A DNA stretch of 13,855 bases, taken from JAUIEH01 sp964483375 (GTDB lineage: Bacteria; Pseudomonadota; Alphaproteobacteria; Caulobacterales; Maricaulaceae). Below the pieces are notes generated by a model. The model was given only the letters and a program-made list of their open reading frames with translations, had not been told where the DNA came from and did no database searches. Made by a program: the position numbers and the translations under genes. The stretch lies in NCBI GenBank assembly GCA_964483375.1, contig CAZABJ010000066.1:1-13855 (forward strand), read 5' to 3'. Shown piece after piece: positions 5,919 to 13,855 of the stretch (positions within the stretch are counted from its first letter, which is position 1; each line of letters starts with the position of its first letter).

Positions 5919-5951
5919 GGCTTTGGGTCCCGTGGAGTTTTGCGCGCCTGT

Positions 5952-5967
5952 GGATGCGTCCGCATCC
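5952..5967. promoter_or_regulatory. Palindrome between divergent cbs and DUF938 genes
   Basis: GGATGCG-TC-CGCATCC is a perfect 7-2-7 inverted repeat in the 108-base gap between the two start codons. It could be an operator, or a hairpin in either leader. It differs from the palindrome at 1783-1800, so the same regulator is not implied. No clear -10/-35 pair is seen in this gap. Confidence 0.35.
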
Positions 5968-6026
5968 TGGACCGGGCCGTGCGCTTGTGGGAAGGCCTGT
6001 TCGACGGGTTTCGCTCCGGAGGGGAA

Positions 6027-6704
6027 ATGGCTGGCGAGGAAACCGAAACCGGCGGGTCGCGCAAGGGCGCGTCAAATGACCCCCCATATGACGCTCGCCG
6101 GTTCTCTCCGTCCGCGGCGCGCAATCGTGAGCCCATCCGACAGGCGGTCTCGCCCTATTTGCCGAGCGGCGCGCGGGTGCTCGAGATTGGCTCGGGGACG
6201 GGCGAGCATGCGCTGTATTTCTGCGCGGCAAGGCCGGATCTTGAGTGGACCCCCAGCGATCCCGATGCTGGGTCGCGGGCGAGCGTGGAGGCGTGGCGGG
6301 CGCTGTCGGGGCTTGCGGGCTTGCGCCCCGTTTTGGCGCTTGACGCGTCGGCCGCCGATTGGCCGGGCCTTTCCCCGCCTTATGACGCCGTCATCGCCAT
6401 AAACGTCGTTCACATTGCGCCTTGGTCGACCTGCGAGGGGCTGTTCGCCGGCGCAAGCAGGACGCTCACGCCGGACGGTCGGTTGATCCTATACGGACCG
6501 TTCGCGCGCGACGGCGCGCACACCGCCCCCTCAAACGCGGACTTCGATGCGAGCTTGCGATCGCGAAACCCCGATTGGGGCGTTCGCGATCTGGCGGATT
6601 TGTCGCGTTTGGGGCGGGCCCGGGGCTTAGAGGGGGATGCTGAAATCTCAATGCCCGCGAACAATCTAACGCTGGTCTTTCGAAGGGCGTCAGCTGGAGC
6701 GTGA
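6027..6704 (+). CDS. DUF938 SAM-dependent methyltransferase
   Basis: A 225-residue protein of the DUF938 family, a class I Rossmann-fold methyltransferase. It shows RRFSPSAARNREPI (24-37), motif I VLEIGSGTGEHALYF (51-65), the family's INVVHIAPW (125-133), LYGPFARDG (155-163), FDASLRSRNPDWGVRDL (173-189) and the ending MPANNLTLVFRR (209-220). The substrate is not known for the family. ATG 6027 follows GGAGGGG (6018-6024). The open frame extends upstream into the cbs coding region, but those residues have no family match and the first 20 residues here are already weakly conserved. It is divergent from cbs. The gap of 81 bases to the next gene leaves co-transcription possible but unproven. Confidence 0.85.
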   Translation: MAGEETETGGSRKGASNDPPYDARRFSPSAARNREPIRQAVSPYLPSGARVLEIGSGTGEHALYFCAARPDLEWTPSDPDAGSRASVEAWRALSGLAGLRPVLALDASAADWPGLSPPYDAVIAINVVHIAPWSTCEGLFAGASRTLTPDGRLILYGPFARDGAHTAPSNADFDASLRSRNPDWGVRDLADLSRLGRARGLEGDAEISMPANNLTLVFRRASAGA

Positions 6705-6773
6705 CGCCGCCGCCACATTTCCGTCGCGAATTTGGTTTCTGTCATGGCAGTGTGAGGCAGGGCGCGCGAAGGC

Positions 6774-6780
6774 GAGGTGA
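6774..6780 (+). promoter_or_regulatory. Ribosome binding site deciding the alpha-2-macroglobulin start
   Basis: GAGGTGA matches the consensus Shine-Dalgarno closely and ends 5 bases before ATG 6786. This argues against the in-frame GTG at 6777, which lies inside the site itself. Confidence 0.65.
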
Positions 6781-6785
6781 GCGTT

Positions 6786-9700
6786 ATGGCGGGACGTTTG
6801 GGACGGCTTTTGGCGGCGTGCGCCGCGGCGAGCGTCATGATGGTCTCCGGATGCGGACAGTCTGAGCAAGACCCGCCGCCTGAACCACCGGGCGAACCGA
6901 GTGAAGCGCGTCAAGAGGGCCCCGCCGCGCCGGTGCGAACCGCGGCCGCCCGAGAGGACGAGGTGACGGTCGGCGGGGAATTGCTGAGCCCCCGCGCTGC
7001 AGACGCCCCGCGCGCCGAACCCGAAGCGCCGAACGCCTTCGAGTATGTTCGCTACAACGTGGACTCCACCGGCGAAGCCCCCGCCATTTGCCTGGCCTTC
7101 ACCGCGCCGCTGGACCCCGAAACCGACTATGCGCCCTACATCGCGGTCACGCCGGAAACGCCCATTGCGGTTTCCGCGGAAGGCAGCCGGCTTTGTGTGG
7201 GCGGGCTGACATTCTCATCGCAACGAGAAATCACGCTGCGCGCGGGTCTTCCCGCGGCGGACGGCCGCGCGCTTGAGCGGGACGAAACCACGCCCATCGA
7301 TTTCGGCGACCGGCCCAGTTTCGTCGGCTTCGCCGGATCCGGCGTCATCCTGCCGCGCGTCGACGCCGACGGCGTTGGGGTGGAGACGGTCAATGTCGAC
7401 GCTGTCCGCGTTCGCGTGTGGCAGGTCACCGATCGCGCGCTCGCCTTCCGCACCATCACGACCGGCTACGCCGCCGCGTCCGGCGAATATGAATGGATGA
7501 GCTACGACGCCGAGCCTTACGACGTCGGCGAGATGATCTGGGAAGGCCAGATGGACACGGCGGGCGAAGCCAACGCCCCGGTCGTCACGGTGTTCCCCAT
7601 CGCCGAAGCGATCGGCGAGTTGACCCCGGGGGCGTATTTCCTCGAGCTCGACGAGGTTTCGGAAAGCGGCGAAGTCGACGGTGCGGAGAATGAGCGCGCC
7701 CGCGCCCGCCGGTGGTTGCTCATCACGGATTTGGCTCTGACGACTTACGCCGGCGGCGACGGCATGGACGTGATGGTTCGGTCGCTGCAGGACGCGCGTC
7801 CCGTGGCGGACGTCACCGTGCAGGTGATCGCGCGCGGCAACGCCATTTTGGGCGAGAGCGAAACCGACGCGCGCGGCCGGGCGCGCTTCGACGCCCCCTT
7901 GCTGGCGGGGGATCGCGGCATGGCGCCGCGTCTCATCACAGCCTATGACGCGAACGGCGATTTCGCGGTTTTGGACCTCGACCGGGCGCCGGTGGATTTG
8001 TCGAACAACGACATCTCAGGCCGCGCTCCGCCGGGAGAAGCGGACGCTTACGTCTATCTCGACCGCGGCATTTATCGGCCCGGCGAGACCGTTCGCGCGA
8101 GCGCGCTCATCCGTGACGCCGCCGCCTTCGCGGCGGAGGAGCGATCCGGCTCCCTCGTCGTCTTCGGCCCGAACGGCATTGAAGCGGGACGTCAGCGGTT
8201 CGACGCTGAGGCGTTCGCCGGCGCGGCCTTTTACGACTACGACGTCCCGCGCGCGGCCGCCCGCGGGACATGGCGGCTGAGCGTCGAGCTCGACGGCGTC
8301 GGCGCCGTGGGCGGAACCACCTTCGAGGTTGAAGACTTCGTGCCTCAGCGCATCGCGCTGGAGCTTGAGGCTGATGACGAGACGCCCATCGCCGCTGACG
8401 AGGTGCGCGCCATCCAGGCGGAGGTGCGGTTTCTTTACGGCGCCCCAGGCGCGGGCTTGCCGATCGAAGGCGAAGCGCGTCTGCAAATCGATCCCAACCC
8501 TTTTGAAGACTACGCCGGGTTCCGGTTCGGCGTGCATGACGAGAGCTTTCGCGAAGCGACCTTCGGGTTGGGCGAGGCGGTCGCCGACGGCGCCGGACGC
8601 GCCGCCCTCGCCATCGACCCTGCGGCGGCGGACGCCGTCTCCAGCCGCCCCATGCGCGTGCGGGCGGTGGTGACGGCGTTGGAGCCTGGCGGACGTCCCG
8701 TCAGCGACGACCTACGCATCCCTTATCGTCCGAATGAGCGCTATCTCGGCCTGCGTCCGCGCTTTGACGGCGCCGCGGAGCGCAATCAATCCGCCGTGTT
8801 CGACGTGGTCGCCGTCGACCGGAACGGCGCGCCCAGCCAGGCCGATCTGACCTGGCGGCTGACGCGGATCGACTATCACTATGACTGGTATCGCGAAGCC
8901 GGCGGGCGCTGGCGCTGGCGCCGGTCCCGCGAAGTGGTCTTCATCGAAGACGGCGTAGCGACGACGGACGCCAACGGCCGCGCTGACTTCGGCACCCGGG
9001 AGCTCGATTGGGGCAGCTATGTGCTCAGCGTCGAGGACGCCGCCAGCGGCGCCACGGCGAGCGCGTCGTTCTGGGCGGGTTGGGGATATGGCGCGCAAGA
9101 GGGCGATGAAGCGCCTGACCGGGTGCGCGTGTCCGGCCCCGATGCGGCGCCGGCCGTCGGCGATGAGGTCGAAATCGCGATCCTCGCGCCCTATGCGGGC
9201 GAGGCCGAAGTCGTGATCGCAAATGAGGGCTTGGTCGAGACCCGCGCAATCTCGGTGCCGCAGGAAGGCGCCACGGTCAGCTTCACGGTGACGGAGGAGT
9301 GGGGGCCGGGCGCCTATGTGATGGTGAACGTGTTCACCCCGCGGGATGCGGTGTCCCAGCCCCGGCCGCGACGCGCGGTCGGCGTGGCGCACATCCCGGT
9401 CAATCTCGACGCCCGCACCTTCGCGCTCGCCATCGAAGCGCCGACGGTCGCGCGGCCGCGCGGACCCTTGACGGTGGAACTCTCTGCGGCGAGCGGGCCG
9501 ACGTCTGAGGAGGCCTATGTCACGCTTGCGGCGGTGGACGAAGGGATCCTTCTGCTGACGGGCTTCCAATCGCCTGACCCGACGGACTGGTTCTACGGCC
9601 GACGGCGGCTGGGCGTTGAGCTGCGGGACGATTACGGCCGGTTGCTGGATCCCAACCAGGGTGCGGCCGCTCCGGTTCGCGCGGGCGGCGACCAGATCGG

Positions 9701-11768
9701 CGGGGCGGGACTGACGGTGGTTCCCACGCGCACGGTGGCGCTGTTCTCCGGGCCGGTTCGGATGGAGAACGGTCGCGCGCGGATCACGCTCGACGTGCCG
9801 GACTTCAACGGCGAGCTTCGGCTGATGGCGGTGGCCTGGTCGGAAAGCGGGTTGGGCGCGGCGGCGACGCCGGTCACGGTGCGCGACAGCGTGCCCGCCG
9901 AACTCATCATGCCGCGCTTCCTTGCGCCAGGCGATGAAGCGGTGCTGACCGCCACGCTCGACAATGTGGAGGGCGCCGCAGGGCCGTACCTCACAACGGT
10001 GAGCGCGGACGACCCGCTCTCCATCCTCGAAGGCGGCGCGCTGACGCTCGAACTCGCCGAGGGACAGCGGCTGGACGCTTCGGTCCGCCTGCGCGCCGAC
10101 GCCGAGAGCATCTCGCGCATCGCGCTTGCGGTCGAAGGGCCGGAGGATTTCTCCGTCTCCCGTGACTATCCCATCCAAATCCGCTCGCCTTATCTGCCGG
10201 CGAGCGTCGTGGAGCGGGGGCGGCTCGCCGCGGGCGACCGCTACACCCCGCCAGGCGATTTGGCGTCGATATTCGCGCCAGGGTCTGACGTGACCACGGT
10301 CAGTTTCTCCCCGACGCCCCTGGATGCGCGCGCGCTTTATGAATCGCTCAGCCGCTACCCCTATGGCTGCACCGAGCAGATCACGAGCCGCGCAATGCCG
10401 CTGCTTTACGCCGCGCAAATCGCGTCGCTGAGCGGGGTCGCAGCGGAGGAAGAGAGCACGGTCCGCATGCGCGAGGCCATCGAGACACTGCTCGCCCGCC
10501 AAAGTGCGGATGGCGCGATCGGTCTGTGGCGCGTGGGCGACCGGGGCGCGTCTCCCTGGCTCGGCGCGTACGCCACCGACTTCCTGGCGCGCGCCCAGGC
10601 CGAGGGTTTTGGCGTGCCGGAGGCCGCGCTCGTCCGCGCCTATGACGCGCTTGACGCCATCGCAGGCCAGAACCTGACTTATGCGGTGGGATACGACGCT
10701 GCGGTGCGCACCAGCGAGTGGAACCCAGACACCCGCGAGCGCATGGCGCTTCGGTCGGCGGCCTATGCGTTCTACGTGCTCGCCCGGGTCGGTCGCGCGG
10801 ACCGCGCCCGGCTGCGCTACATGCATGACGAACAGCTGACCCGCATCGAGAGCCCGCTCGCCCGAGCGCATCTGGGCGCCGCGCTCGCCTTTATCGGCGA
10901 CCGGGCCCGGGCGCGCAGCGCGTTCGCCGCCGCAGAAGAGGCCATCGGCTACAACAATGACGGCGATTACTATCAGACCGAGCGTCGCGACTTGGCCGGC
11001 GTCTTGGCGTTGGCCGCCGAAGCGCAGGAAGCCGCGTTCGTCGAGCGTCTCGCCGAACGGGTGGCTAATGAGCTGCCCGAGCCCGACCGGCTGACCACCC
11101 AGGAGAAAGCGTTCTTGCTGCTCGCCGCGCATGCGCTGGCGGGGTCCGGCGACAGCCTGTCGATCAGCGCGGACGAGGCGGCGGTCCCCGCCGGGGTTTC
11201 AAGCTACGTGCTGGACCGAGAGACCCTCTTGGCGGGCGCGACCTTCACCAATGAAGGCCTCAACCCGATTTGGCGGACCACCGTGGCGCGCGGCGCGCCG
11301 ATGAGCGCTCCTCCGCCGGCTGACGAGGGCTTGGCGGTGGTCAAGGAAGTCCTGACCATGAACGGCCGACCCGCCAAACTCGACCAGGCGGTGCAAGGCG
11401 ATCGCTTCATCGTCACCTTGAGCGTGTTCGCGCGTGAGCGGCGGCGCGTGCCTGCGATCATCGTCGATCTCTTGCCCGCCGGGTTTGAAATCGAAGCCGT
11501 GCTGCGGCCCGAAGACGGCGGGGCGACCGGCGCTTACGGAGAAATCACCGGTGACATCTCCCGACCGCTCATCGCTGAGGCGCGCGACGATCGTTTCGTG
11601 GCCGCGGTGGACCTCTTCGACCAGGAGCCCGAAGTGCTCGCCTATGTCGTACGCGCCGTGACGCCGGGATCTTACGCCATGCCGGGGGCCGTGGTGGAGG
11701 ACATGTACCGCCCCGACGTGTTCGGCCGCAGCGCTGCGACGCGGGTCGTCATCGCCTCACGGGACTAG
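6786..11768 (+). CDS. yfhM: Alpha-2-macroglobulin family lipoprotein (YfhM/ECAM type)
   Basis: A 1660-residue periplasmic protease trap, close in length to E. coli YfhM. A signal peptide ends in the lipobox V20-S-G-C23, followed by a Pro/Glu-rich linker. Visible parts in order are: N-terminal macroglobulin domains; YLDRGIYRPGETVRASALIR with YRPGE at 430-434; VDEGIL at 917-922; a flexible Gly/Ala stretch at about 955-976 that probably serves as the bait region; the A2M domain (FNGELRLMAVAWSESGLG, near 1006); the thioester C1195-T-E-Q1198 opening an alpha-helical thioester domain (to about 1480); and a C-terminal macroglobulin domain (VPAIIVDLLPAGFEIEAV). The intact CxEQ motif predicts covalent capture of attacking proteases after bait cleavage. 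Gly follows the lipid-modified Cys, so outer-membrane sorting is possible. It is 12 bases upstream of pbpC, the known partner. Confidence 0.93.
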   Translation: MAGRLGRLLAACAAASVMMVSGCGQSEQDPPPEPPGEPSEARQEGPAAPVRTAAAREDEVTVGGELLSPRAADAPRAEPEAPNAFEYVRYNVDSTGEAPAICLAFTAPLDPETDYAPYIAVTPETPIAVSAEGSRLCVGGLTFSSQREITLRAGLPAADGRALERDETTPIDFGDRPSFVGFAGSGVILPRVDADGVGVETVNVDAVRVRVWQVTDRALAFRTITTGYAAASGEYEWMSYDAEPYDVGEMIWEGQMDTAGEANAPVVTVFPIAEAIGELTPGAYFLELDEVSESGEVDGAENERARARRWLLITDLALTTYAGGDGMDVMVRSLQDARPVADVTVQVIARGNAILGESETDARGRARFDAPLLAGDRGMAPRLITAYDANGDFAVLDLDRAPVDLSNNDISGRAPPGEADAYVYLDRGIYRPGETVRASALIRDAAAFAAEERSGSLVVFGPNGIEAGRQRFDAEAFAGAAFYDYDVPRAAARGTWRLSVELDGVGAVGGTTFEVEDFVPQRIALELEADDETPIAADEVRAIQAEVRFLYGAPGAGLPIEGEARLQIDPNPFEDYAGFRFGVHDESFREATFGLGEAVADGAGRAALAIDPAAADAVSSRPMRVRAVVTALEPGGRPVSDDLRIPYRPNERYLGLRPRFDGAAERNQSAVFDVVAVDRNGAPSQADLTWRLTRIDYHYDWYREAGGRWRWRRSREVVFIEDGVATTDANGRADFGTRELDWGSYVLSVEDAASGATASASFWAGWGYGAQEGDEAPDRVRVSGPDAAPAVGDEVEIAILAPYAGEAEVVIANEGLVETRAISVPQEGATVSFTVTEEWGPGAYVMVNVFTPRDAVSQPRPRRAVGVAHIPVNLDARTFALAIEAPTVARPRGPLTVELSAASGPTSEEAYVTLAAVDEGILLLTGFQSPDPTDWFYGRRRLGVELRDDYGRLLDPNQGAAAPVRAGGDQIGGAGLTVVPTRTVALFSGPVRMENGRARITLDVPDFNGELRLMAVAWSESGLGAAATPVTVRDSVPAELIMPRFLAPGDEAVLTATLDNVEGAAGPYLTTVSADDPLSILEGGALTLELAEGQRLDASVRLRADAESISRIALAVEGPEDFSVSRDYPIQIRSPYLPASVVERGRLAAGDRYTPPGDLASIFAPGSDVTTVSFSPTPLDARALYESLSRYPYGCTEQITSRAMPLLYAAQIASLSGVAAEEESTVRMREAIETLLARQSADGAIGLWRVGDRGASPWLGAYATDFLARAQAEGFGVPEAALVRAYDALDAIAGQNLTYAVGYDAAVRTSEWNPDTRERMALRSAAYAFYVLARVGRADRARLRYMHDEQLTRIESPLARAHLGAALAFIGDRARARSAFAAAEEAIGYNNDGDYYQTERRDLAGVLALAAEAQEAAFVERLAERVANELPEPDRLTTQEKAFLLLAAHALAGSGDSLSISADEAAVPAGVSSYVLDRETLLAGATFTNEGLNPIWRTTVARGAPMSAPPPADEGLAVVKEVLTMNGRPAKLDQAVQGDRFIVTLSVFARERRRVPAIIVDLLPAGFEIEAVLRPEDGGATGAYGEITGDISRPLIAEARDDRFVAAVDLFDQEPEVLAYVVRAVTPGSYAMPGAVVEDMYRPDVFGRSAATRVVIASRD

Positions 11769-11770
11769 GC

Positions 11771-11776
11771 GGAGGG
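11771..11776 (+). promoter_or_regulatory. Ribosome binding site of pbpC
   Basis: GGAGGG lies 4 bases before GTG 11781, in the 12-base gap after the macroglobulin stop. It supports the GTG start. The next in-frame ATG is far downstream, within the transglycosylase domain. Confidence 0.55.
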
Positions 11777-11780
11777 AAGG

Positions 11781-13850
11781 GTGCTGGGCGCGCTCAAATG
11801 GGGGGGACGCGCCGCCGGCCTTTGCGGACTTTTCATTGCGGGCCTGGTGGCGCTTGACCATTTGCTCCCGCCCCCGCTTGCACGCGCCGACCAGGCGTCG
11901 GTGGTGGTCACCGACGCTGAAGGGCGGGTGCTCCGAGCCTTCCCGCTCGAAGACGGACGGTGGCGGCTGCGCGCTGACGTCGCCGCGACGGACCCCGCCT
12001 TCCGTCGCGCTTTGCTTCTCTATGAGGACCGACGCTTTTACGACCATCGCGGCGTCGACCCGCGCGCTCTGTTGCGCGCGGCCTGGCAAGCGATCTCCAC
12101 AGGCCGCGTGGTGTCGGGGGGCTCGACCATCAGCATGCAGACAGCGCGTTTGTTGGAGCCCCGGCCGCGCACGCTGTTCGCCAAGGTCGCCGACATGTTT
12201 CGGGCGCTGCAACTCGAACGGCGCCTGGAAAAGGACGAGATTCTCGAGGTCTATCTGACGCTTGCGCCCTATGGCGGCAATCTGGAGGGCGTTCGTGCGG
12301 CGTCTTGGGCCTATTTCGGCCGCGAGCCTGACCAGCTCACGCCGGACCAAATCGCGCTGCTCATCGCCTTGCCGCAGTCGCCTGAAGCTCGGCGTCCCGA
12401 TCGCAGACCGGCCTTCGCGGTCGCCGCGCGCGCGCGGGTGCTTGAGAGGATGGTCGAAGACGGCGCGCTGGCCGCCGATCGGGCTGCCGACGCGCGCGAA
12501 GAACCCGCCCCGGTTCGTCGCGATTTCCCCGCCGTCGCCTGGCACGCTGCAGAGGAGGCCCGTCGTCGGGCCCCGGGGGAGCTTGAACTCCGCACGACCC
12601 TCGACATGCCGCTGCAACAAACGCTTGAGCGCTTGGCGCGCGCGCGTGTCGAGGCCGAAGGGCCCGGCGTGCAGGCGGCGGTCTTGGTCGTGGAAACCGC
12701 CACTGGCGCAGTGCGCGCGGCGGTCGGGTCGGCCGGAAGGGACCGCCAGGGCGGCTGGATAGACTTGACGGACCGCGCGCGCTCGCCCGGCTCCACGCTC
12801 AAGCCGTTCATTTACGGCATGGCGTTTGACGACGGGGTCGCCGCGCCGGACACCATCATCGCCGATGCGCCTCGTCGTTTCGCGACCTATCGCCCGGAGA
12901 ACTTCGACCGCGCCTTTCGGGGCGACGTGACCATCGCTCAGGCGCTTCAGCACTCTCTCAACGTTCCTGCGGTCACAGCCCTTGATGCGGTCGGCGCAGA
13001 GCGCTTCGCCGCGGCCTTGTCCTTTTCCGGCGCTGCGCCGGTCTTGCCGGACGTCGCCGACCAGGACGCCGGTCTCGCCATCGCCCTGGGCGGATTGGGG
13101 ATGACGGCGCGGCAATTGGCGTCGCTCTATGTCGGGCTGGCCGAGGAGGGGCGGACGCGGCCGTTGATTTGGCTTGAAGAGGAACGCCAAGCCGCAGCGT
13201 CCGATCCCGGGCGGACGCTTATGACGGCGGAATCCGCGGCGGAAGTCTTGGAGATCCTGCGCCGCGCCCCCGCTCCGCCGGGCCGGATGCCCGCGACGCT
13301 CACCCGGGCGGCGCCGTCGATCGGCTATAAGACCGGCACCTCCTATGGGTTTCGCGACGCTTGGGCGGCGGGCGTCGCAGGCGGGCATGCGGTGGTCGTG
13401 TGGATTGGCCGGCCCGACGCGGCGCCGCGTCCCGGCGTGACCGGACGCCAAGCCGCCGCGCCGCTCTTGTTTGAGATTTTCGACCATGTCGCGTTGATCG
13501 ATCCCGCGATCGCCGATGCAGGGTTGCGGCCCGTCGCTTCGCCGCCGGCCGCAAGCGCAGGCGAGGCGCTGGCGCGGTTCGCAAGCGGTCCGCAGCCGCC
13601 GGAGATCTTGTTTCCACCGGATGGGGTGGAGATATGGGCCGATGAGCCGGGCCGTCGCTTCGTCCTCGCCGGCCGTGGCGAAACCGCGCTTGATTGGTAT
13701 GTGGACGGTCGCCCGGTGGCGCTGAGCGCATCGGGCGCGCCGGTTTGGACGCCGTCCGGACCGGGGTTTTACCGCGTCAGCGCCGTGGATGACGCCGGAC
13801 GTACGACGTCGGTTCGCGTCCGCGTCATCGGACCCGGAGCGATGCGCTGA
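11781..13850 (+). CDS. pbpC: Penicillin-binding protein 1C
   Basis: A 689-residue bifunctional class A PBP starting at GTG. One N-terminal membrane anchor (about 11-28, GLCGLFIAGLVALDHLL) precedes a GT51 transglycosylase: catalytic E82 in LLYEDRRFYDHRGVD, GGSTISMQTARL (113-124), QLERRLEKDEILEVYL (144-159). The transpeptidase has S338-T-L-K341 as the acylation site, S392-L-N394, and K517-T-G519 in YKTGTSYGFRDAWAAG. A C-terminal BiPBP_C domain (about 605-685, PEILFPPDGVEIW) marks it as PbpC rather than PBP1A/1B. All catalytic residues are present. It is shorter than E. coli PbpC (about 770). It polymerises and crosslinks peptidoglycan in the periplasm, and the macroglobulin is thought to guard breaches it repairs. 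The stop is at 13848-13850. Confidence 0.94.
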   Translation: MLGALKWGGRAAGLCGLFIAGLVALDHLLPPPLARADQASVVVTDAEGRVLRAFPLEDGRWRLRADVAATDPAFRRALLLYEDRRFYDHRGVDPRALLRAAWQAISTGRVVSGGSTISMQTARLLEPRPRTLFAKVADMFRALQLERRLEKDEILEVYLTLAPYGGNLEGVRAASWAYFGREPDQLTPDQIALLIALPQSPEARRPDRRPAFAVAARARVLERMVEDGALAADRAADAREEPAPVRRDFPAVAWHAAEEARRRAPGELELRTTLDMPLQQTLERLARARVEAEGPGVQAAVLVVETATGAVRAAVGSAGRDRQGGWIDLTDRARSPGSTLKPFIYGMAFDDGVAAPDTIIADAPRRFATYRPENFDRAFRGDVTIAQALQHSLNVPAVTALDAVGAERFAAALSFSGAAPVLPDVADQDAGLAIALGGLGMTARQLASLYVGLAEEGRTRPLIWLEEERQAAASDPGRTLMTAESAAEVLEILRRAPAPPGRMPATLTRAAPSIGYKTGTSYGFRDAWAAGVAGGHAVVVWIGRPDAAPRPGVTGRQAAAPLLFEIFDHVALIDPAIADAGLRPVASPPAASAGEALARFASGPQPPEILFPPDGVEIWADEPGRRFVLAGRGETALDWYVDGRPVALSASGAPVWTPSGPGFYRVSAVDDAGRTTSVRVRVIGPGAMR

Positions 13851-13855
13851 GCGCC

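Noticed and set aside
5757..6026. N-terminal extension of the DUF938 methyltransferase into the cbs region
   Set aside because: The extra 90 codons are antisense to cbs and lack family similarity. ATG 6027 has GGAGGGG just upstream.
6777..6779. GTG as start of the macroglobulin gene
   Set aside because: It lies inside the GAGGTGA ribosome binding site. ATG 6786 has ideal spacing and gives a cleaner signal peptide.
8712..11132. An 806-codon open frame on the minus strand, antisense to the macroglobulin gene
   Set aside because: It lies wholly opposite a well-supported gene with intact motifs. Its translation is Arg/Gly/His-rich without recognisable domains, as expected from GC-rich antisense sequence.
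11757..13487. A 576-codon open frame on the minus strand, antisense to pbpC
   Set aside because: It overlaps a gene with all PBP motifs and shows only low-complexity Arg/Gly-rich translation.

Overview
The window is GC-rich, and its protein types fit an alphaproteobacterium. The pntB tail, DUF938 methyltransferase, Lrp/AsnC regulator and yfhM-pbpC pair all suit that group. No rRNA, tRNA, CRISPR array or transposase is visible, and genus-level placement is not possible from the sequence alone. Coding is dense; the longest stretch without an intact gene is 550-771, and most of it is a gene remnant.

Region 1 (1-1307) is a small accessory patch. It starts with the 3' end of pntB (proton-translocating NAD(P) transhydrogenase beta subunit). 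Seven bases after its stop comes a DUF4160-DUF2442 gene pair. This is followed by a second, diverged copy of the pntB 3' end with no stop, a pseudogene fragment. A second DUF4160-DUF2442 pair of a different subtype then faces the first on the minus strand. The second pair sits directly behind an lrp gene. Each pair starts 5-7 bases after the GGGGTGA that ends its upstream gene. This is the most unusual part of the window: a possible toxin-antitoxin-like module that docks at gene 3' ends, in one case with duplication of the host gene's tail.

Region 2 (1313-5918) looks like a sulfur amino acid locus. A DecR-like Lrp regulator (minus) is divergent from a class V PLP enzyme that carries a cysteine-desulfurase-like cysteine motif. 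A perfect 8-2-8 palindrome next to the lrp start and a consensus -10 hexamer lie between them. Converging on the class V gene, with stop codons sharing CTAG, is an operon of cystathionine beta-synthase followed by a cystathionine gamma-lyase/synthase family enzyme. Together these would take homocysteine to cysteine and then release or pass on the sulfur, probably under cysteine control.

Region 3 (6027-13850, all plus strand) holds a DUF938 SAM-dependent methyltransferase, then a 1660-residue alpha-2-macroglobulin lipoprotein (YfhM type, intact CTEQ thioester), then penicillin-binding protein 1C 12 bases later. The yfhM-pbpC pair is a known arrangement, in which a periplasmic protease trap is coupled to a peptidoglycan synthase thought to help repair or defend the envelope.
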